64,000 nt of DNA from positions 851,500 to 915,499 of the forward strand of contig NW_004797316.1 of NCBI RefSeq assembly GCF_000002075.1, written 5' to 3'. The position numbers and the translations under genes are program-made. The notes beneath the pieces are model-generated. The model saw nothing but the letters and a program-made list of their open reading frames with translations, did no database searches and had not been told where the DNA came from. This DNA comes from Aplysia californica (Eukaryota > Mollusca > Gastropoda > Aplysiida > Aplysiidae). Positions 1 through 11,164 of the stretch are shown here, piece by piece. Each line of letters opens with the position of its first letter. Position 1 is the first letter of the stretch.

Positions 1-925
1 TTTAAGCTTAATGTATACACACGATTAGAATTGTTGTACTGAAAAATTATCCGACAAGTGGAAAGTCACTGACAAAGTGCCCCTCCCCCCCCCCCTCCCT
101 CCCCCCTCACTAAAGAAAATTATTGTTGGTGAAAGTGAAATGAAAAAGGAAAGGGTGGAGGAGTGGAAAGAGTGGGGGGAGCATCACGCGATAAACCATT
201 ATAGCACCCAGCATCAGCACAAGCTACGGTACAGTGAAATACACCCTACTAAAACGTTATCGCTTTTCGATATCAGTGACTCCTCTCTGTACTGAGAGAG
301 GGATGGCCCCATAGGGACTTGTGTAAACCCTTGTTCAAGCAAATATGAGAGCAAACCAAAACAAAAGGCAGAAATCCAACTGACTCTATACATGTATACT
401 ATAAACCCAGATTTCATTATTGTTTTCACTGAGCCAAACAGAAAAACAGTGTCTTTTCACTGAACTTCTTCAATCTCAAACGGTACCTGTTTTTGAGCAT
501 TTAACTATCTTTTTACCCAATTGGCCATAATGCTAACGTTAGTTTTGGCCCTCGAGTGACATCAGAAAGACAATGTATTTTATATCAGCTCATGTGATCT
601 GAGGAAAGGACGATGCGACCTAGATGAGTCAGCTGTTTTCTAAGTGCTCCGACTGCAACAGGACGTTGTGCAAGCATCAGTGAAAGCCAAAGCAAAACAC
701 ATTGAAATTTGCTTATGACGTCCTTCAGCCTTTTAAATGTCTTCTGACAAAGGCCCAGCATAAATGCCCCTGCAAAAGAATTTTAAAAAGAAACTGGATA
801 CATAATTTACAACAATTGTTAGCACATCAAATCTGTCATTTTTTTTCTGAAACTGAAATCTTTGTTCTTGGATTTGAATTTGGGTGCAGGTGAGTAACGA
901 AGTGTATACAACAGTATACAGACCC
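1..925. other. non-coding, no feature recognised
   Basis: AT-rich with poly-C/CCT tracts near 80-115. No conserved frame or terminal repeat seen. Confidence 0.5.
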
Positions 926-1561
926 GGTAACCGGGAACAAATTCACGAAGTCTAAGTATACAGACCCGGTAGGGGAACTCTTTTGTGATTTGGGAAAGTT
1001 TCAGCGCCCAGACCCGGTAGTGTGTGTGTGTGTGTGTGTGTGTTAGTGAGAGTTAAAGAGAGAGAGAGAGAGAAAGGAGAGAGAGAGAGAGCAGGGGGAA
1101 GTGCTAGTGAAATGTATGCATGACGTGCCCCAGTTGGCAGGAGGGAACGAGAGAAACAAAGAGTGGGAAATAGGTGGCAGTTGGGGAGAAAGAAAGACAG
1201 GGACAAACAAAGAAAAAGAGAATGCGAGTGATAGAGAGAGAGAGAGAGGGTGACTGCTCGATTGAAATTATGACATTGTTCTTTTCTTCAAATTGTGATT
1301 CCTCCAACTCCAAAACGGGGGAAAAACGATCGTTCATCGAAAAGACATCCGCAATATTCATTTAGAGATTTAGATCTAGATCTAACCTCGAAACTAGATC
1401 AATGATTTATATCTGTCTGTCTAGATCTAGACCTAGGCTATAGATCTAGAAGAACCTAAATCTAGTTCTACCCTGAGCCAAGAAGATGCTGAAACTTTCC
1501 GAAATCACAAAAGAGTTCCCCTACCGGGTCTGTATATTTTGTGACTTTGTTCCCGGTTACC
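926..1561. repeat. long inverted repeat around a purine/microsatellite core
   Basis: The left arm (926-1005) and right arm (1488-1561) are near-perfect inverted copies. They contain GGTAACCGGGAAC, TATACAGACCCGGTAGGGGA and GGAAAGTTTCAGC or their complements. The loop holds (TG)n, (GA)n and an AGATCT island. CAGACCCGGTA recurs directly at 919, 961 and 1009. It could be a foldback or MITE-like element; no target duplication was found. Confidence 0.65.
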
Positions 1562-2401
1562 GGGGACGGTGACGGGGAAACCGAGACAGAATATAAACAG
1601 AAATCTGTCCTCAGAGAAAGTTGCATTTGAAAATAGCAAAAGTTGCTAAAAGTTGCAAGAAAAATAAACAAAATTTGTTAGAAAAGTTGCAATATGTTTA
1701 TAGCTAAAAAATGTCGTGGAATTATTGGAATACAGTGTCTGTATGCTCATTGCAATCAAAGTAACCAACCAAAGTGAGTTTTGTTAAGATCAAAATGAAA
1801 AGTTAAATGTGAATGTGTAGCAACCCCACCCCCCCAAAAAAAACCCCAAAACCCCCCAAAAACCAACAACAACAAAACCCAGCTGCATGGAGGTTGCATG
1901 CTGTACAAAAACAGTTTGTCCCCTTACACATGATGCCGTCAGGTCTTCTCTCTGACGTTGGGCAGGTGTGAGCAATAGGTTGGCGGTACCGGCGAAATCC
2001 TGTGACATGTGTCGGTACTTTACTCCTAGTTCCGAGAACCGCCTGTACCAGCTCCATTACTGGGAGTGACTCCAGTAGGTGACGTCACAGACATCGCGTC
2101 TTGCGTCTAATGCCACGATCAGCGCCGCCCGCATCCCCCCCAAGAGGCAAACTGTGATGCAAAATACCTTTGAAGTTTGCCGTCGCGTGGGATTCAACTC
2201 TGTATGTATGCAGAATTTTAAAAATAGTTATCGTCGCTAAAAATTGATTTCATTTTCCGAATCAGCGTATCAATTAATAAGCAAAGTGGCTTGCGGAACC
2301 TGATTTGATGCCATATTTTGAATTTAAGCAAATTTTGTAAATTGATTGTCAATTTTGAATCTCAAGTCCTGTATCAATTAAGATCACCTGCTACGTTGTG
2401 C

Positions 2402-5400
2402 GGCCGTGCAGTCCTGGCATTGAAAAGAATAGGACTGACGTGGTGCTAGCGTGTCGAAGGAGGCGACTAAATGGAGAAACCTGGTAGTGACTCCCGAAAA
2501 AGAGTCATCCTCCCTCCAGGTCGGGGGTTGAGTCACGAGGCTAACAACCTCTCTCGTAAAAAGAACTTGTTACAGAAACATATACAAGCAAAAACCATTA
2601 TCTCTGCTTGGCTGGTCATGGATTTTCTCCGAACGGAGAGTTTATGATGGGAAGCAGTGAAAGCCGAAAGGAAGCTGCTGGGCAGAAGCCTCCACCATCA
2701 TCCAAGTCCAAGTCTCTCCGGATTGGATCGTGGAACATTAGGACCCTTTTTGAGGCTGGAAAAACTGCACAGGTCCTCCAAGAAATGCACCGATACCACC
2801 TACACACACTGGGAATCAGCGAGACCCACTTGAACCAGTGTGGACAGAAGCGAATGAAAGAGGGGGAGCTTTTCATTTATTCAGGAAATGACAGTGATGG
2901 ACCACACAGGGAAGGAGTAGGGATGATCATAGCCAAATCAGCGCAAAAGACATTTAGGAGCTGGGAAGCGCACGGTCCAAGAATCATCATGGCCTCATTT
3001 GGAACTAAAAAAGAACTCAAGGAAAGAGATGGTAGGAAGAAGGTCATAAATATGAACATCATACAAGTGTATGCCCCAACCAATGATGCAGAAGTGGAGA
3101 GTAAAGATGACTTCTACAATCGCCTGCAGAGTGTGATCAACAAACTTCCAGGTAAGGATATCAACATTGTCATGGGAGACCCAAATGCAAAGGTAGGTTC
3201 AGACAATCGTCACTGTGAGGAAATCATGGGCAGACATGGATTAGAAGAGGCAAATGACAAAAGAGAAAGATTCCAAAACTTCTGTGCATTCAACAACTTG
3301 GTTATTAGAGGAACAATCTTCCCACATGAAAGAATTCATGAGGCCACTTGGGTCTCCCCGGATGGTACAATGGAAAACCAGATTGACCATTTTTGCATTT
3401 CCCGAAAGTTCACTGGAAGACGTCAGAGTCTTATGAGGAGCAGACGTCACATCAGACCATCATTTGATCCTTGGAAAGATGAAACTGAAACTGAGAAGGT
3501 TTTCACAAGTCACAACTGGAAGTCGTCTAAAGTATGAAGTGAGCCTTCTGAAAGATCCAGTAAAGAAGAATGAATTCAAGTTGGAACGGAAGAACAGATT
3601 TCAAGTCCTTCAAGATCTGGATGACTGTGAAGTAAACGAACACTGGGACAAGATAAAAGAGGCAGTAAATGCAACCTGCCAGAGCATCCTAGGACCCAAA
3701 GTCAACACCAGGAATGAATGGATTTCACAGGACTCTCTAGACAAAATCAAAAGAAGAAGAGGGCTGAAGGCCCAAGTCAACAACAACCGTACCCGAACTG
3801 AGAAACTCGCTGCACAACAAGAGTACACCGAAGTAAACCGGGAGGTAAAGAATTCCATCAAGAAGGACAAGAATACCTATCTGAATGGCCTGGCCGAAAA
3901 GGCAGAGAAAGCAGCAACAGACGGGCACTTGCAGATTGTACACCAGACTACAAAGACTCTTCCAGGTAGGTTCAGCAAGAAGCCCACTCTACCAGTGAAA
4001 GATAAAGAGGGAAAGACTATCTTCAACCCAGAGGGGCAACTGAACTGATGGAGAGAACACTTTGATCAACTATTGAACAGACCACCACCAGAAAACCAAC
4101 CAGAAATTTTTTCAGACAGAAATGACCTCCAAATCGCTACGAACCACCTTCGAGAGAGGAAATTGCTGCAGCTATAACAGCACTGAAGTCCCACAAGGCA
4201 GCTGGTCCCGACCATATACCACCGGAAACCCTTAAGGCAGATAAAGATACATCAGTGGAAATACTCTATGCTCTATTCGAAAAGGTTTGGCAAGAAGAGG
4301 AAATACCATCAGACTGGAAGGAAGGCCATCTTATCAAGCTGCCAAAGAAAGGAGACCTCAGCAATTGTAATAACTACAGAGGCATAATACTCCTGTCCAT
4401 ACCTGGGAAAGTCTTTAACAGGATACTCCTGGAGAGAATCAAGCTGGCAACAGATGAGAAGCTCAGAGGAAACCAAACAGGATTCCGCAAGAACCGATCA
4501 TGTGTGGACCAGATCGCTATCCTGCGCATCATTGTTGAGCAATCGCTGGAATGGAATTCACCACTAGTGGTCAACTTCATTGATTATGAAAAGGCATTTG
4601 ACAGTGTGGACAGGGAAACTCTGTGGAAACTCATGCGGAATTATGGAATACCTGACAAAATCGTCAAGCTTGTGAAGACCTCCTATGATGGAACAAACTG
4701 CCAAGTCTTCCACGAAGGACAACTCTCAGAACCATTCCAGGTACAGGCAGGAGTGCGACAAGAATGCCTGCTCTCACCTTTTCTCTTTATACTTGCTATT
4801 GACTGGATCAAGAAGGAAACCACCAGAGGCAAGCGTAATGGAATACAGTGAATCCCGTGGCAGCAGCTGGACGACTTGGACTACGCCGATGACCTTGCAC
4901 TGCTCTCTCACATACATGCTCAGATGCAAGAAAAGACCAAGGAACTCAACAGCCTGTCAATGAGTGTTGGCCTCCGTATACACCCAGGCAAGTCAAAATT
5001 AGTGAAGCTAGGAAAAGTGTCAAGCCCTGCTGTGACAGTGGAAGACACTCCCTTGGAAGAAGTGGACTCCTTTACCTACCTTGGAAGTGTCATCGATGGT
5101 AAAGGTGGAACTGAGGCAGATGTAACAGCAAGAACCGCCAAGGCAAGGTCAGCATTCAAGCAATTATCAAAAGTCTAGAAAGCAAGCAACATCTCACTGC
5201 ACACCAAGATTCGACTCTTTAATTACAATGTCAAGTCTGTGCTCCTCTACGGCTGCGAAACTTGGAAGACAACAAAGATAGTGCTGAATAAAGTCCAGAC
5301 TTTCATCAACAGATGTACGAGGAGTATCCTAAGAATTAAGTGGCAGGATAGAATAAGAAATGAAGAGCTATGGGAAAGGACAGGACAAAAGGATATAGAG

Positions 5401-5670
5401 GTAAAAATCGGACTAAGAACGTGGCGTTGGATGGGACACACCTTCAGAAAGCCCAGCGGAAACATCACAAGACAGTCACTGCAATGGAACCCACAGACAG
5501 CACGAGGTAGGGGTAGGCCACGAGAGACATGGAGGAGATGTGTGGAAAGGGACATGAGAAAGATGAAGCTCACTTGGAACGAGCTAGGAAGGATGGCCCA
5601 GGATAGAGATAAATGGAAGGAGCTTGTATATGTGGCCTATACCCTGCCAAGGGTGAAAGGCATTGATGAT
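2402..5670 (+). mobile_element. RTE-like LINE with endonuclease and reverse transcriptase, inactivated
   Basis: Flanked by GCTACGTTGTGC (2390-2401) and GCTGCGTTGTGC (5671-5682), a 12 bp target duplication with one mismatch. A 5' leader of about 200 bases precedes an apurinic-type endonuclease domain (SWNIRTL, ISETHL, VYAPTND, GDPNAKVG, NQIDHFCIS; 2710-3420), a linker, then reverse transcriptase (GFRKNRSCVDQI, FIDYEKAFDSVDRE, GVRQECLLSPFLF, LDYADDLALLS; 4150-5180) and a C-terminal GHTFRKP/GRGRPRETWRR region to about 5660. It is broken by a frameshift near 3400-3440, a TGA near 4047, a frameshift near 4140, TGA at 4849-4851 and TAG at 5176-5178, the last two probably former Trp codons. The clade (RTE, RTEX or Proto2) is uncertain. 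Confidence 0.9.
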
Positions 5671-6639
5671 GCTGCGTTGTGCATCTGACGTCACAGCTGC
5701 TAGACCTAGGCCTACACACTGCACACTTCCCGTGGCCCGATAAAAAAACCAAAACCGTCGCGTCAGCTCCTTCACAGAGCCGGTATTAACCTTTGGTGTC
5801 AGCTCCTTCCCACAGCAGGTACTGGAGGCCAGGTGCCGGTACTGACACTGACTTCGGTAGATCTGGGAGTTCTGGTACTGGGTACTGGTACCTGCCCATC
5901 TCTAGTGAGCAGCGTGGTTTGGGGCTATTCAAATATAATCTTACACCTTCTTTGGAACTTTTTGCCCCCCCCCCCCCCCCCCACACCCACCTTTACCCGT
6001 TTCTTACATCCCCCTCCCCCATCCATCCCCCAAATCCCGTAATACTACATTATTCGCTTATAATAATATGACATTTATATTGTGCAAATCCATGTTACAA
6101 TCACTCTTTTCTGCGCTTTACTTTTACATAATAGTATTCATGAAACACATGCATACACACATGTGACATAATTAAATACGGCACAAGCGGAACTTTTCCA
6201 GAAGAACTTACGGTTTCAATTTACCACTTTAACCGCAGCAGTATTTACTATCAAAATGAGACTAGATCTACATGTCATGTAGCCTAGATATCTACCAGTT
6301 ATATAAAGTGCGAGATGGAATATTCGTGCTTGCCGCTACTGTATCGCCACAATGCCGTGCTTACCGCTAAGTGAATCACATAGTTACTCTTTTTTAGCCT
6401 ATGTGTTATTTAGAAAAAATTATATTGTCATAGATTATGACGTATTTTTCTTGCTATTTTTTCACCTTACAAAAGTGTAATATTACATTGATTCAAGACC
6501 CCCCACCCCTTTTTTAAAAAACATTTTTCTTTTACAGGAGTCAAAGACACCCCCCCCCCTTCTTTTTCAGGAGTAAGATTATTTGAACGTCCCCATTTAG
6601 GGGTTTTCTGGATGAATCGATCCATGTCTAGATCTACCC

Positions 6640-6820
6640 TCCTAGCCTACGATTTAAAGTCTTTCACAAATTTTTATACTAGATCTATCTACCTGGTGCT
6701 ACGGAACCTAGCAAGCTAAGTAATCAGACAATCGTGTTTACAACTGATTTACTCTAGATCTAGATCTCTAGAAGTAGAAGATAATTTAGTCTAAACAGAA
6801 CTAGATCTAGATCTATTGGG
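6640..6820. repeat. AGATCT-rich island (example of a dispersed type)
   Basis: Overlapping TAGATCTAGATCT-type motifs cluster here and near 1366-1460, 24270, 35405-35500, 35770, 36300, 36660, 39170, 42270-42360, 44650, 51560, 56195-56300, 56545-56645 and 63475. Each is a short island of the hexamer AGATCT/CTAGAT, often interrupted. Many lie inside transposons. Confidence 0.85.
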
Positions 6821-6828
6821 GGGTCGGG

Positions 6829-6976
6829 TCGGTTTGATTTGCTTGCCAGACTGATGGCGCAAAGCGGGAATCGTGGCCCAAATATCGATCGCGCCCGACT
6901 CGTTGTCACAAAAACAAACGCGTTGTTTTCAGGTGACGAGTCGGGCGATCATCCCGACCCGACCTGACCCGACCCA
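6829..6976. repeat. nested hairpin inside family A
   Basis: The inner arms GCCCGACTCGTTGTCAC and GTGACGAGTCGGGC enclose a 23-base loop. Outside them GGGTCGGGTCGG pairs with CCGACCCGACCTGACCC. The related copy at 42070-42240 keeps the inner arm CAACGAGTCGGGC and the GATCGGGTTGGG repeats. This may be a subterminal recognition or structural feature of the transposon. Confidence 0.6.
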
Positions 6977-7927
6977 ACCCGATCCGATCCCATGCATCCG
7001 CAATGAGCACCCGTAGTGCAAAGGAAGTGGTAGATCTATTTCAGGTACGAATTGTCCCCCTCGGCATAGTTTTTTTTAGTCGTGGAAGAAAGTTTCGGTT
7101 ATTTTTAACGAAATTTTATTATTATTTTTCAAACTTTTGCGGAAAATTGGCTAAATTTCGCGAATTCACGAAAAAGGCAAAAATTGCGCAAAAGTTGCGC
7201 TGAGGACAAATGTTGCGTGTGCAAGTTGCGGGTTGTGCGCGCTAATTTCTCTGAGGACAGAGTAATCTAGATCTAATATCTTTGTGGCACTTTGTCTTTG
7301 GCTTCTGTGCACTTCGGCTTGGACTTTTTGGTTTTGTGATTGTTTTGTAGCTGTTGTCAATACAATAGTCTGTCTTAGACCCCACTGCTTACGATCCTAG
7401 CTAGCTTAAGATCCCGCTGTTTTTAATAGAAAACAGAATTTTTACTCCTCAAAAGTCACCCTAAAACGAAACCTTACTCTGAAGACAGGACTTCATTCGG
7501 CTAAGACCCTGCATTTTAGACCATAATTATGGATAAAAAAATCCAGTTAAGTGCAGCTGATCAATCAACAGTGAAAATTTGTGATCATTGCATTGCCTGT
7601 AGCATCACGTGATATCATTCACTCTCGTGAATGAGTGAATGTGATCATATCTCCTTTGTAAATCTGGATGGGAAGGGACAATGTGTCCTTGACGGGATCA
7701 TGCGGAGGTGTGAACTCGTTGACGCATTTGTTTTCCCCAAACATTTTACTCACAGTTGAGTCCTCTGCCTGAACTTCCATCACATGTTGGGTGCAGGGTC
7801 TATGCAAGGCGGCATCAGACGGGATCACATCAAACTGTGAACTCATTGGTGCTTCTTTTTCTCTTCTGTTGTCTTTCACTTCAACTCACAAATTTTCTGA
7901 AATAGACTAAATTTGAATTAGCGCTGT

Positions 7928-8321
7928 GGGCAAAACTGGAAGAACTGTATTTGCACACATGACAGCCCCCAACTCTAAAGATGCAATAAACTCCCTAAGT
8001 AGAAGAGAACAAGTCACGATCTTTCGCCTACGAACACAACACATACCACTAAATTCCTACCTTAATAGGATCCGCAAGGATACCCCACCCGACTGCCCGC
8101 TGTGCGACTGCCAGGATGAAACAGTACCACACCACCTCTTTAACTACCCAGCACTTTGTGACCTGCATAGCACCTACCTACCTGCCTCCCCAAACATCGG
8201 AAATACTCTATACAGCGACAAAGCACAGCTGATTAAAACCTGCAAATTCTTTGCCATATCGACAGACCAAAGGGCTAGAACCCAAATGGCCGCTGGATCG
8301 GAAAAGTAAAGTAAAAGTAAA
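7928..8321 (+). mobile_element. 5'-truncated RNase H-type LINE tail, copy 1
   Basis: Perfect 13 bp duplications GAATTAGCGCTGT at 7915-7927 and 8322-8334 bracket the insertion. The open frame encodes the C-terminus of a LINE polyprotein: SRREQVTIFRLRTQHIPLN, then CPLCDCQDETVPHHLFN (a CCHC-like knuckle whose last Cys has become Tyr) and a TAAAG-repeat tail. It matches the copy at 60961-61780 closely. Clade probably within the I/Jockey/Tx1 group; not resolved. Confidence 0.9.
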
Positions 8322-8334
8322 GAATTAGCGCTGT

Positions 8335-9557
8335 CACAATATAATGGTTCATTATAACAGAGGCGGGAGAACTTCGTCAGAGACAAGCTGGAAATTTTCT
8401 CCTCCCTCAACAAAAAAGGATGTGGTCGGCGTAAACCTTGAGACTTACAATTGGATTATAACTGAAAATGGCATTCTTCATGTCTTTGTTGTCTCGGTTA
8501 ACCACTCTTTGCTCCCCAAAAGTCATAAAAACCATTCCAAGTGTCATATCATTTCCTTTCGAAGTAAAAGTAGATAATTTTACTGAGTGTGGACCCGCCC
8601 ATGATTCACCGTGGATTCTCCCCCTAATGAATTTTAAGAGACCCCCCTCATCTAAGATCCCGCATTTTCCTTGCTCCCAAGTGCAGGGATCTTAGGTGGA
8701 GAATTATTGTTTAGCAGGTAAGATGTTTATCTTTTAAAGTAGCTGGGTATGAATCCGGTCTGCCTTTAGAGCCCTTTTCTCTCTGTAATTTACATATGGC
8801 TATCCCATTGCAAATTCATTAAAGCTCACCTAAGAACCTGGTTTGAGCGAAGAGCAATATTTGCTAGTGCTCTCTCTCTCTTCCTTCTGGCACTGTTATG
8901 TCATAAGTGGTCAGCTATGCCGACATCACACAGGAACTCAGTACTCACTCAGGGGTCCTTGAACAGTGCTGGTCATGGGCTGCTGAAATGTCCCAGATGT
9001 GTTTTGGCATGATTATTGGCAGGACATTTCAGGAAAACGTGTTCCATAGTCTCGTCCTACTTTTTGCAGGCTCGACAGGACGGATCTGAGTTTGTTTAAC
9101 CCCACGAAACAGAGGTGAAAATGAGCAGAAACAGAGAAAGGCGACTATCAATCAGAATTTACGTTCTAATAGTCAGGACCTGGAGGAAGACCTTGAGCGT
9201 GCTAGGCCAAGAAAGAATGGGCTAACATTGGCCTTAGCGTGCAACACACAGTCCTTTAGTGGAACTGAAGTTGATCGGAGATTACGGACACGTTGACTGT
9301 GGTGAATTCAGTATCGTCTGTGAACATTGCAATGCCATAAGATGGAGAGAAGAGAGAAACACATTCTGCTGTCAAAATGGCAAAGTTAGTTAACCTGTAC
9401 CCCCTGCACCCCTTCAGAAGCTTATAAAGTATTACGATTTAACACAGAGCAGCAGCTCTTTCTTACCGTACTGTAGACCATAAAGAGGTCCTACGGCAAT
9501 GAATCAGGTACTAACTTTTTATCTTTCGATTTCCTATAACTATTACTATATCACCGT
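8335..9557. other. intergenic, no gene recognised
   Basis: No conserved frame. 8890-9100 reads like an old LINE or SINE body (GGACATTTCAGGAAAACGTG resembles CCAATATGTTTTCCTGGATG at 15660) but could not be assigned. Confidence 0.35.
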
Positions 9558-9935
9558 TAGGTGTTTACTTTGACCACAAATTGTCAAGGGGATATCATAT
9601 CAATCACCTATGCCAACAAATGTATTTTGAATTAAGGAGAATAAGTCATATTTCTCACCTTTTAAGTCAAAATACTCTCCAGACTCTCGTCTCAGCCTTT
9701 CTTTTACTTTTATTAAAACTTGACTACTGTAATTGTCGTCTTGCCGATTTCGGTTTGGAAATGATTAAAAGACCGCAGCTGTTCCAAAATAGAGCTGTTC
9801 GATTTGTCTAAAGAAAATCCCCAATAGAACTCATCTCACCTTTATTTATAAGGCTACATGTACATTGGCTACCAGTTAAAGTTAGAATTGCTCTTTTGTG
9901 TCACAAGTGCACCTATATATACAATATAGGAAAAA
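9558..9935 (+). mobile_element. CR1/L2-like LINE reverse transcriptase fragment
   Basis: One frame reads GVYFDHKLSRGYHINHLCQQ, then TLVSAFLLLLLKLDYCNCRL and QNRAVRFV. After one stop codon it continues PIELISPLFIRLHVHWLPVK and VRIALLCHKC. The LDYCN, LQ-QNRAVR and HWLPV motifs are the C-terminal end of CR1/L2-type reverse transcriptases. No 5' or 3' end was seen. Confidence 0.8.
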
Positions 9936-11052
9936 GATAGGAACAAATTCTCGGACAGGAGAAAAAGGCTAAAATAATACCTAGACATAGATGGCTGGTG
10001 CCTCTGTAAATGAATTATTGATGGTCAGGTTTGATTCCTTTGTGGGCGCATCTTTAATTGAGTATCTTGATCTTTCTACTTGGGCATTGCATCCCGCCCA
10101 GACCGGTTTGGCCCTGACAGGAAGGGTTGAAATCCGCCCCCTTAATGATCTTAATTCAGTTGATGGAGGGGTAAAACACTTACATAAAAAAAAACAATTT
10201 CAACTATGTTAAACTCAAAACATAGTTTACAGAGAAGGACAAGAATTTCAGAGCTGAAGTAAAGTCATTAGAAAAATGTTGAAAGGGATTTGACAAAGTC
10301 TACTCTTGTAGACTGTACATGACCGTTAGACTCTGAATGGGTAAATATTACATCATTTCTCCCGCTGTTTTATGAGCATGGCATGATTACCGCTTTTAAA
10401 AATTCTGTACATATATTTAGATATATGTGAAACTAGTATTATTTCCCTTGAGGAAAGTCACTCAACTGTGTCATTATAAGTAATTGATTTCTATTAGACA
10501 AGAACAGTGCATTTATTTTCAAATCCTCACTGTAAGCATATTTCTATGTTCAAAGGTTAATTACTTTTTTAGGTGATAAATTAATGTAAATGTATTCATG
10601 GACTGGCAGGTTATATATGATAAGTATTTATGGTGAACCTGTTCATAGCAATACAAACAGCTTATGACTGCTGTCTGTTGAAGGAAGTGGGAGTTTTGTT
10701 ACAGACATTGTATATCTTTTGTAGAGGTACAGAAACATTTTTTTCTCACAACTTAGCAAACGTTTTATGATTGTGTTGACTGAGTGAACATTCTTCCCTT
10801 ATCCTTTGTCATTGAGGGAGGAGAACATTCTTGTCAATAACTGACTTTTTAAAAACTTAGCTTGTATATATATGACGATTTAAATTTAATTTAAGTTGTT
10901 GGTTTTTATGTTTAGATTTACTTCATTTTAAAGTGATGTAAATTTGCTTTGAACAAGTTTTGTTGCATCTCATTTTTTATTGCCAAGTAAATTATTTTTT
11001 CTTTTGAGATCAGTTTCCACCTTTTTTCAACAGATTTTCATCAAAACTAGTC
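9936..11052. other. region upstream of GGH
   Basis: Should contain the GGH promoter and perhaps a 5' UTR exon. No TATA box or CpG-rich stretch is convincing. 10200-11030 is plain AT-rich sequence. Confidence 0.4.
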
Positions 11053-11164
11053 ATGGAAAGAAGAAACATCTTGTTTAAGTGTTACCTTTTTTGGACTTTC
11101 ATTGCTCTTTCCTCAACATTTCCAGCCAAGGAAGCAGAGGAAGTAAATAACAGACCTATCATTG
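11053..11164 (+). CDS. GGH: GGH exon 1 (signal peptide)
   Basis: The ATG at 11053 opens MERRNILFKCYLFW followed by TFIALSSTFPA, a basic start plus hydrophobic core typical of a signal peptide. The exon ends in RPIIG with donor GTAAGT at 11165 (phase 1). A pyrimidine tract and CAG at 11031-11033 could be the acceptor of a 5' UTR exon that begins at 11034. Confidence 0.88.

Larger units (their letters stand above)
1605..7260 (+). mobile_element. family A TIR transposon, copy A1 (interrupted by a LINE)
   Basis: The left end is CTGTCCTCAGAGAAAGTTGC and the right end is its inverted match ending CTCTGAGGACAG. The flanks AGAAAT (1599-1604) and AGTAAT (7261-7266) look like a 6 bp target duplication with one difference. 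Removing the inserted LINE leaves about 2.4 kb. The left part (1605-2000) and right part (5900-7260) both match, in inverse orientation, the copy at 41909-45297. No transposase could be read, so this is a non-autonomous element. The 6 bp duplication is compatible with superfamilies such as IS3EU or Dada, but that is only a suggestion. Confidence 0.8.

Noticed and set aside
1803-2057. Similar small frames (TNCFC-NLHA) at 1790-2057 and 45043-45345
   Set aside because: They arise because both lie in family A DNA; there is no start context, domain or codon-like conservation.
8893-9110. Possible LINE C-terminal remnant
   Set aside because: Word-level resemblance to 15590-15700 only; no frame with recognised motifs.
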